DNA of 64,000 bases from NCBI GenBank assembly GCA_023512835.1, contig CM042090.1:53679365-53743364 (forward strand), given 5' to 3'. The stretch comes from Taxillus chinensis. Taxonomy: Eukaryota > Streptophyta > Magnoliopsida > Santalales > Loranthaceae. Positions within the stretch are counted from its first letter, which is position 1. Each line of letters opens with the position of its first letter. Below the pieces are notes generated by a model that was given only the letters and a program-made list of their open reading frames with translations, did not search any database and was not told where the DNA came from. The translations under genes were made by a program, and so were the position numbers. Positions 57,008 through 64,000 of this stretch are shown here, piece by piece.

Positions 57008-57790
57008 TACCGCACAGAGGTACATGATAAAGTGAGCATTCTGCCCGTCCGATTCAAAAATTCATAGTTAATTACATAGAACTCGGATTACCTTCAAACC
57101 AATTGGAGATGATAGATAACGATGTTATCTAACTAATTCAATTGACTTTGTTCAGATCCAATGAGTATTGAGAAAGTTATTGGCAAAATAGTGCGCTGCG
57201 CACTAGCTGTCTCCCCCAAATTTGCACAAGGTTTGGTTGCCAACTTTGAAAAATCATAACTAATTGAATACAACCCGGAATATTCTCAAACCAATTGGAT
57301 ATGATAGATAAAGATGTTATCTAACTAATGCAATTGACTTTGTTCATATCCAATGAGGATTGAGAAAGTTATTGGCAAAATAGTGCGCTGCGCACTAGCT
57401 GTCTCCCCCAAATTTGCACAAGGTTTGGTTGCCAACTTTGAAAAATCATAACTAATTGAATACAACCCGGAATATTCTCAAACCAATTGGAGATGATTTA
57501 TAAATATGTTATCTAACTAATGCAATTGACTTTGTTCATATCCAATGAGTATTGAGAAAGTTATTGGCAAAATAGTGCGCTGCGCACTAGCTGTCTCCCC
57601 CAAATTTGCACAAGGTTTGGTTGCCAACTTTGAAAAATCATAACTAATTGAATACAACCCGGAATATTCTCAAACCAATTGGAAATGATAGATAAAGGTG
57701 TTATCTAATCAATTCAATTGACTTTGTTGGATTACGACAAGTATCGGGGAAGTTATTAATAAAATAGTGGGCTGCCCACCGGTTGTCCAA
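57008..57790 (-). repeat. Element 7: 192-bp tandem repeats with a GC palindrome
   Basis: GTGCGCTGCGCAC recurs at 57191, 57383 and 57575, with a diverged fourth copy at 57767 (GTGGGCTGCCCAC), an exact 192-bp period. Each unit holds the inverted repeat TAGTGCGCTGCGCACTA and ends in a run like TTGGTTGCCAACTTTGAAAA. The truncated LTR keeps parts of about two and a half units (45540-46034). Confidence 0.9.
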
Positions 57791-57940
57791 TTCAACTTGA
57801 TATTTTTATCATAATCATTTCATTTCTCCTCGGAATCAAGCGTGGTCAAGTGCGTTATTCTCCGAATGTCATCCTCTGTCACTTAGTGGTCCTTCGCCAA
57901 GTACGGTTGCGATCTAACCTGGTCAAAATGGGGTACAACA

Positions 57941-58746
57941 AACGTGATCATGAAAAGAATAACAGACTAATAATTACTCAAATGTACAAAGATATGGAAA
58001 GTCAGAATAAACGTCTTGAGATTATTGTTGCTAGATTAGAAAAAGACTTGACTGACTTCAGGAGAAAAGAGGCTTGGTATCATGATCTAAGAGCTGAAAA
58101 TCATCTGTTAAATACTAACCTAACGGGCCTAAAAGTTATTGTGAAATGACTCGAAAATGAATTGGAACAAGAAAAGGAAATAAATCGTAAGTGGCTAAAA
58201 TCCGAAGAAATAGCCTCTACCTTTAGGACTGACCTTGACAACATCCGAGTCAAACCTGGCCTAGGCTCCGAACCATCGACTTCCACTGCTCAAGCTACTG
58301 AGTGTCTTCTGGACTTCACTCTGAAACTAACCAACTTATATCCTGTTAGTACGTCTAAACCGTTGGATGGTTTCATTTCAGGTGGCACCATAGTTTATGA
58401 CTGTGGAAGAGAGGTTGCTACTGCTATTCCCGAAGCAGTAACACCTGTAACTAATGATGAAGGGAAGGGTGCTGCAGTTCAAGCCAAAATTGTAGCACCC
58501 AAAAAGAAAGGAAAGGCTGAGGCTGACGTATCTAGGGCCAAGAGCGCGTCACCCAAACGCAATGGATTAGGACATAGGGAACAGAGTATAAAATCTGTAA
58601 AATCTAAGAGACCTGTATCCCCTGTTTGTACTCTGCATTATAGTGTCTGTTCCATCTGTAGGGAAATAGGCCATTATCACTATGAATGTTGGAGTTTGTC
58701 TGATAACTGCTTTGTAATCAAGTTTCTATTAATAAAGATTAGTTAA
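57941..58746 (+). pseudogene. gag: Element 6: gag, second half (coiled coil, second CCHC)
   Basis: It resumes in phase with 41593-42897 once element 7 and one AACGT copy are removed. The frame is rich in heptad-like Leu/Glu/Lys (KDMESQNKRLEIIVARLEKD), with a TGA at 58147-58149, then a Lys/Ser-rich linker and a second knuckle CSICREIGHYHYEC at 58648-58689. Two knuckles and a coiled coil are usual for the long Sirevirus gag. Confidence 0.85.
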
Positions 58747-59190
58747 ATAAAAAGGGTTCTTCGAGCAAGACAAAATCTAAACCTCAAAGGAGTGTCTCTC
58801 CAAAGAAAACCCAAGTAAAAGTAACAGCTGAAACTAACAAATTAAGGTCAACCTAGAAAGCTAAAAATCCTAGTATAGTTAAATCCGGATCTGTTGACAT
58901 TAATGTTGTTCCTTCTAACCGCCCGAAACAAGTTTGGGCACCAAAAGTGTAAACTATTGTCTTTCAGGAGCATCTCTGGAATGCATTGTCGGATCACTTG
59001 AAGTTAAAGATCAATCAAAGCAAGTGGATCCTCAATAGTGGATGCTCCGGAAATATGACGGTGATCGGACTCTACTTGTTGAAGTAAATGACAAACGAGG
59101 TCCATCCGTTTCATATGGTGACAACAAAGAAAGGTAAGACTCGGGTATGGCACTTTAACCAACGGATGTGTATCAATCACTAGAGTTGCA
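58747..59190 (+). pseudogene. pol: Element 6: protease region, decayed, active-site Asp changed
   Basis: The copia protease motif WILDSGC is present as WILNSGCSGNMT at 59025-59060. The catalytic Asp codon is AAT at 59034-59036, a G-to-A change that should inactivate the enzyme. The rest of the domain is split by shifts and stops. Confidence 0.75.
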
Positions 59191-60155
59191 CTAGTCGAAG
59201 GTTTGAAGCATAATTTGCTAAGTGTCAGTAATTTATGTGACAAAGGATTTACCGTTTCCTTTATGTCCAACACCTGCACAGTAAGGGAAGAATTATCCGG
59301 AGATGTTAAGTTATCCGGATCAAGAGATGGGGACATATACTCAGTGGTCTTAAGAAATAATTCTTCTGACCCTGTTTGCTTCCTCACTACAGCATCAGAT
59401 GAAGATAGTTGGTTATGGCACAAGCGATGCGCACATTTAAACTTTAAGACCTTGTCTAAGTTAGCCTCACTCGATCTTGTCACTGGTCTACTTAAACACA
59501 AATACTCCAGAGACACTCTCTATCGAGAATGCCAACTTGGCAAACAGACCAAACATAGCTTTAAGAGCAAATCCGTTAATTCAATAACTGCTCCTCTATA
59601 ACTACTTCATATGGATCTTTGTGGTCCCATTTCTGTTCCTTCACTAGCTGGCGCGAGCTATACCCTTGTGGTTATCGATGATTTCACCAGATACACATGG
59701 GTGATGTTCCTGAAATCTAAGGATCAAACCTTTGAGCATCTTGTAGATCTTTTCAACTAGATAAGCAATTCACAAGGATTGAACATTAAATGCATCAGGA
59801 GTGATCATGGTACGGAATTTGATTTCTCAGATATGAGATCATATTGTTCTGAACAGGGCATTCAACATGACTTCTCTGCGCCCAGAACTCCACAATAAAA
59901 TGGGGTAGCTGAGCGTAAGAATCGCACTTTAGTCGAGGCTGGCATATCTATGTTAGCAGGGGCAAAGCTTCCTCTCAGTCTATGGGTTGAAGCTGTGTCC
60001 ACTGCCTGCTATGTTCAGAACAGGACTCTAATAAATAAATCTACCATGAAAACACCCTATGAGATGTGGAGAGGGCGAAAGCCTTCAATTTCACATTTCA
60101 GAGCTTATGGGTGTACTTGTTATATATTGAACAAACAGCAAAGAACCCTAGAATA
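59191..60155 (+). pseudogene. pol: Element 6: GAG-pre-integrase and integrase, with stops
   Basis: MKHNLLSVSNLCDKGFTVSF at 59203 begins the pre-integrase part, followed by the zinc region (WHKRCAHLNFKTLSKLA, ECQLGKQ). The integrase core has HMDLCGPISVP, IRSDHGTEFDFS and NGVAERKNRTLVEA, the D-D-E set. In-frame stops at 59599-59601, 59758-59760 and 59896-59898 break it. The last, TAA just before NGVAERKN, sits where Gln is nearly invariant. The C-terminal part, PYEMWRGRKPSISHFRAYGC, ends at about 60155 after a further stop. Confidence 0.88.
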
Positions 60156-60709
60156 AATTTGAACCAAAATCTGATGATGGGATTTTTGTCAGGTACTCAT
60201 TACATAGCAAGGCTTATCGGGTCTTCAATAGAAAAATTTTAAAAGTTGAAGAATCTATCCATGTGACCTTTGATGAAACTAATCTTGATTGGTCAAAAGT
60301 TGCTTCTTCAAGTTCTAATGTACAGGTTCGGGATAATAACATCGACTATTCAAAGTTTATGACTATTCCTGTTACACATATTGACCAACCACGAGGCACC
60401 AATGAAGCACAAAGAAATGATATGGACGATGCTACGAATGAATCGGACTCAGGACTACCGTTAAACTTCGGACATACTCCTACGAACATTCAAAATTCTG
60501 GAATACCTTCAAGTCCGTCGGGACCAGTTAACACTGAAAACAACAGTGTTAATTCCACCATACATGCTAACACGGAAACATTTGGTCTGGAAGAAGCTCA
60601 ACTAGCAGATATACCTGAACCACCTAATCTGGCAGAGCTTCAAGTTATTCAAGATCAACCATCGCAAGCATAGAATTATAGGTGGAGTCGAAACCACCCT
60701 TCAGAACAA
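60156..60709 (+). pseudogene. pol: Element 6: integrase-RT linker
   Basis: A frame change near 60155 leads to an acidic, Asn/Ser-rich linker (60263-60673) with no fold that I recognise, as is normal between copia integrase and RT. It ends with a TAG at 60671-60673, and the RT frame then opens. Confidence 0.6.
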
Positions 60710-62323
60710 GTGATTGATGATCCTACTGTTGGTGTAAGAACCAGAGCAGCCACCTCCAACATTTGTCTTTACTCATGTTTTCTATCTCAAATAGAACCAA
60801 AGGTGGTAGATGAAGCTCTTCAGGATTCGAATTGGATAGAAGCCATGCAAGAAAAGCTGAATCAATTTAAGAGAAATGATGTGTGGACTCTAGTACCAAG
60901 GCCTAAGTCCCAACAAGTCATTGGAGTTAATTGGGTGTTCCGGAACAAGCTTGATACGGATGGTATAGTAATCCGGAACAAAGCCAGACTGGTAGCCAAA
61001 GGATATCGTCAAGAAGAAGGAATAGACTATGACGAGACCTTTGCTCCAGTAGCAAGACTTGAGGCAATTAGAATGTTTCTGGCGTATGCCTCATATGAAA
61101 ACTTCATAGTTTATCAAATGGACGTCAAAAGCGCATTTCTGAATGGAGATCTTCAAGAGGAGGTGTATGTTGAACAACCTCCCGGTTTCATAGAACCCAA
61201 GGTTGGACATCTGGTCTACAAGCTACGGAAAGCCTTGTATGGGTTGAAGCAAGCTCCAAGAGCCTGGTATGACACACTGTCAGAATTCCTACTTGCTCAC
61301 AACTTTCAAAAAGGGAAGATAGACACCACTTTATTTCTACGAAAAGAGAATGGACATACTCTGATCGTACAGATATATGTGGATGATATCATTTTCGGAT
61401 CTTCAAATCCGAAGCTTTGTGAAGAGTTTGCAAAGTTGATGACTGGCAAGTTTGAGATGAGTATGATGGGAGAACTGTCCTACTTCCTTGGAATAGAAGT
61501 TAAACAATTGAAGGAAGGGATCTTCATTAACCAAGCTAAGTATACACGTGATATTATTAAAAAGTTTGGTATGGAAGGTTCATCTCCCGTCAAGACTCCG
61601 ATGCCAGTCAGTGCCAAGTTAGACCCTGATGTGGACGACAAATCAGTAAATGTGACTAAATACAGGGGGATGATAGGATCCTTGCTGTATCTTACAGCAA
61701 GTCGCCCAGACATTATGTTCGCAACTTCCATATGTGCACGATATCAGGCGAATCCCAAGGAGTCACATATGCTTCATGTGAAACGGATATTAAGGTATCT
61801 CAAAGGAATGATGAATTTGGGACTCTGGTACCCAAAGGAGTCAAACTTCACCTTATGCGGATACTCTGATGCTGATTTTACTGGGTGTCGCATCGACAGG
61901 AAAAGCACAAGTGGTACGTGTTAGTTTCTCGGAAATAGATTAATTTCATGGTTCAGTAAGAAGCAGAATTCCGTATCAACCTCTACTACTGAGGCGGAAT
62001 ATATAGCTACTGGGAGTTGCTGCGCACAGCTACTCTTGATGCAAAGTTAACTTACTGACTACGGTTTCAACATGACATCTATTCCACTCTACTGCGACAA
62101 CACCAATGCCATTGCTATCAGCAACAATCCTATCATGCACCCAAAGACGAAGCACATTGAGGTAAGGTATCACTTCATTCGCGATCATGTTCTCAAAAAG
62201 AATATATCTCTGGAACATGTTGCTACTGAAGATCAACTGGAAGACATTCTTACAAAGCCCCTCCCTGATGCAAGATTTTCTGAACTACTCTTCCGATTAG
62301 GTATGCTTGACCTTTCTGCATAG
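60710..62323 (+). pseudogene. pol: Element 6: copia RT and RNase H
   Basis: The best-kept coding block of the window: 404 codons open from 60710. It reads [84 protein letters not shown] and the catalytic YVDDIIFGS at 61376-61387. RNase H continues with [32 protein letters not shown] and KHIEVRYHFIRDHV. Two stops, at 61922-61924 and 62048-62050, each sit at a likely Gln. The pol frame ends at 62321-62323. Confidence 0.92.
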
Positions 62324-62765
62324 CTTCACTTAAATTTATCAACAGTATGTATTCAGAACATGCATTGTACGTTTATTGAAAGTAAAGGATTCATACCGAA
62401 TTAAATTTTTGATTATACTTACTGCTTAACGTGTCCTATGTGTCTTATAAATGCCAAAGTTTTGCATTGGGAGGATGCTTGCATTTTCAGACTGAAGTCG
62501 GTTAAGCCAACTTGATTAAAACTTATATGAATAATCTTTTTAGGATTTCATGATCTTGTTTCTCATTCTCCACCACATGATAAATGTTGGTTCATTTAGA
62601 TTGCTCTATCATGTATAGTTGAAGATATGAAATGGGTTAGCTCGGAATGTCTGGCAGATGTATATGCAGTTGCAGTCTGATCAGCTTCTGAAGTGTAGTT
62701 TCCTAAAAGGGTAGACAGCGCTAACTTTCTCTAAGCAGGAAACGTCAACCGAGAGGATTGCATGG

Positions 62766-62894
62766 TCTACGGGGTAGAAAATGCATTATTAATAAATCTA
62801 GTAATACCCCTCGTATATGTCTCATGATCTCTTTCCTGGCTGTCTATCTAAGGGGGAGTCTTTCACTGAGAGGATCGCATGATCTAAGGGGGAG
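62766..62894 (+). other. Element 6: multiple polypurine-type tracts
   Basis: TCTACGGGGTAG (62766), CTAAGGGGGAG (62848-62858) and CTAAGGGGGAG (62884-62894) lie within a duplicated block of about 100 bp (GAGAGGAT(T/C)GCATG ... TAATACCCCTC/TAATGACCCCTT). Repeated AAGGGGGAG tracts before the 3' LTR are a known feature of Sireviruses. Confidence 0.7.
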
Positions 62895-64000
62895 CAAAAG
62901 CTTCATTTATTACCTCTGTAATGACCCCTTTATGTCTCGGATGGTCCTTCCTCTAAACTTTCACTTCCGGAACTGACTGGATATGCAATGATGAATCGGA
63001 ATTGTGGCATGGCTGGATGTTTTTTTTCTTTCCTCAACCGTGCATTTTAATTGGACAATCATCTGCCTGCTTTTGACATGTGTTCATATTTCCAGTTTCA
63101 CTCATGAATCCTAACTTGAGAAAATCATATGATTTTTAATTTTAGCTATCACTGTCAGTATGAAAGTTTCGCTATGTTGACCTGTATGAACTTATGTATT
63201 TATTAGCTGTCATATGCATTTTCTTCAGTAATTTGATCATAATTCATATGTATATGTCTTGTCACTATTCTTCCATATGCATAAGTTCTGTCTCTTTTTA
63301 GTTCGGATTATGATGTTCTCACCAAGACTATTTGCTCCATATCCATACTAACTCAACCTGTTAGTCTACTGTTTCTTTAGTTTATGTTTTCAGCTACAGG
63401 TTCAGATTCACTTTGCACTTCAATGCTCTATCTTGTTTTGATGTATCGGATTTGAAGTGTTGTGGTACTTCTTATTTCCTCGACACCAAGATAGCAAAGG
63501 AATCATTCTTAATCAGCACTTAGCTTTTACGGACAGTCAATCTATCATCCGGATATAGTTCACACGAACACTATCAAGCCCGGATAAGAGTTGGTTTACT
63601 TCCTCCTAAGTCTTGGAATTCTCAATTCACGATAAACCAAGTGATTATCTTACATCGCATCTTTTTGAGGAGGACTAATGACGGTTCATTAAATGCACGT
63701 CTCGAGCCCTGTAATTTGTCTTTTCAAAATTCGGCAGTATGAATACAGCTGTCATTTGAATGGTTAGCACAGCCTCCACATCATTAGTTTACTGGGCGGC
63801 GCTAATACATCAAGTCTAATGACATTGGATTGTCAGGCGGATCACTGCTCATTTTGCTTAAAACCAAGACCCGCTGGCTTCCATGGAATGGGTCCTATTT
63901 ATACTGAACTCTCATGCGAGTGCGAGGATATCGCTTTCATTACTAAGAACCCTAAATCTTTATTGCTCTCTATTCACCAAAGACCTCCCCTTCCTTCTCC
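62895..64000 (+). other. Element 6: 3' non-coding tail to the window edge
   Basis: No ORF of note and no LTR start matching 40228 is visible. A TATA-like CCTATTTATACTG at about 63893 is followed by a CT-rich run at the edge. This may belong to a further insertion or to sequence before the 3' LTR. I cannot tell which. Confidence 0.4.

Larger units (their letters stand above)
42898..57940 (-). mobile_element. Element 7: Tat/Ogre-like Ty3 element inserted in element 6 gag, integrase deleted
   Basis: LTRs at 42898 (truncated) and 54035-57940 share start TGTCATCA and, for the intact copy, end GGGGTACAACA. A perfect AACGT duplication (42893-42897 and 57941-57945) marks the target. Sense (minus) order is 5' LTR, PBS, ORF1, gag, protease with G-patch, intron, RT, RNase H, archaeal RNase H, then directly LTR sequence. 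Integrase, the 3' UTR and the first part of the 3' LTR are missing. The coding parts are close relatives of element 4, but the LTRs differ. Confidence 0.92.
54035..57940 (-). repeat. Element 7: 5' LTR (intact, 3.9 kb)
   Basis: On the sense strand it starts TGTTGTACCCCATTTTGACC and ends GATGATGACA. In sense order it holds four 192-bp repeats, a stress-like TATATATA at about 56771-56780, the CGGA-N-TAAGGA minisatellite, a TATAAATA box at 55204-55211 with a CT/GA-rich leader, A/T-rich low-complexity tracts and a PBS-like GGTGGCGACT near its end. The last TATA box is the best promoter candidate. Confidence 0.92.
40228..64000 (+). mobile_element. Element 6: Sirevirus-like Ty1/copia element, hosting element 7, runs off the window
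   Basis: A 5' LTR beginning TGTTGG and ending CCAACA is followed by a tRNA-Met PBS. Then come gag, protease, integrase, RT and RNase H in copia order, and finally several AAGGGGGAG-type purine tracts, a Sirevirus feature. A long gag with two CCHC knuckles and a coiled-coil region also fits that group. No 3' LTR was found before 64000. The five bases before the 5' LTR are AGTTC, so the target-site duplication should be AGTTC beyond the window. Element 7 splits its gag at 42898. Confidence 0.85.

Noticed and set aside
63880..64000. Promoter and start of a host gene at the right edge (TATA-like plus CT-rich leader)
   Set aside because: Only about 100 bp are visible and the region still lies within the expected span of element 6. 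There is not enough to call a gene.

Overview
The window is plant nuclear DNA, most likely from a eudicot, made almost entirely of LTR retrotransposons. No host gene, rRNA or tRNA gene was recognised. The evidence is Ty3/gypsy and Ty1/copia polyproteins of plant-only lineages (Athila-like, Tat/Ogre-like, chromovirus and Sirevirus-like), plant primer-binding sites, U3 regions with TATA boxes, and a spliceosomal-type intron. The species cannot be named from the sequence.

Layout, left to right. Element 1 (+, 1 to about 5143) is the 3' part of an Athila-like element: a broken ORF with a plant-transposon domain and a C48 (Ulp1-like) protease module, a long 3' UTR and a 3' LTR. Element 2 (+, about 5144-8215) is the 3' end of a Tat-like element: three tandem arrays, then a truncated LTR. 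Element 3 (-) is an Athila-like element split into several pieces. Its env-position ORF lies at 8239-9637, and its integrase, RNase H, RT, protease and gag lie at 35570-40222. Two elements have landed in it. Element 4 (-, 9645-34767) is a Tat-like element with both LTRs, and its 5' LTR is itself split by element 5 (+, 24648-33780), a Tekay/Del-like chromovirus with target-site duplication GAACC. Element 6 (+, 40228 to beyond 64000) is a Sirevirus-like copia element inserted in the gag of element 3. Element 6 is split inside its own gag by element 7 (-, 42898-57940), a second Tat-like element with target-site duplication AACGT.

Most of the window is therefore one old Athila-like element enlarged by two nested stacks. 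The insertion order implied is element 3 first, then elements 4 and 6, then 5 (inside 4) and 7 (inside 6).

No element looks autonomous. Elements 3 and 6 carry many stops at Gln or Trp positions, element 7 has lost its integrase, element 4 has a frameshift inside integrase, and element 5 is shifted throughout. The most unusual signals are: (i) a shared U3 promoter block in the LTRs of the Athila-like element 1 and the chromovirus element 5; (ii) a shared CGGA-N-TAAGGA minisatellite in the U3 of gypsy elements 2 and 7 and copia element 6; (iii) a frame-preserving intron at the same place in elements 4 and 7; (iv) the Transposase_32-like plus C48 protease ORF in the env position.
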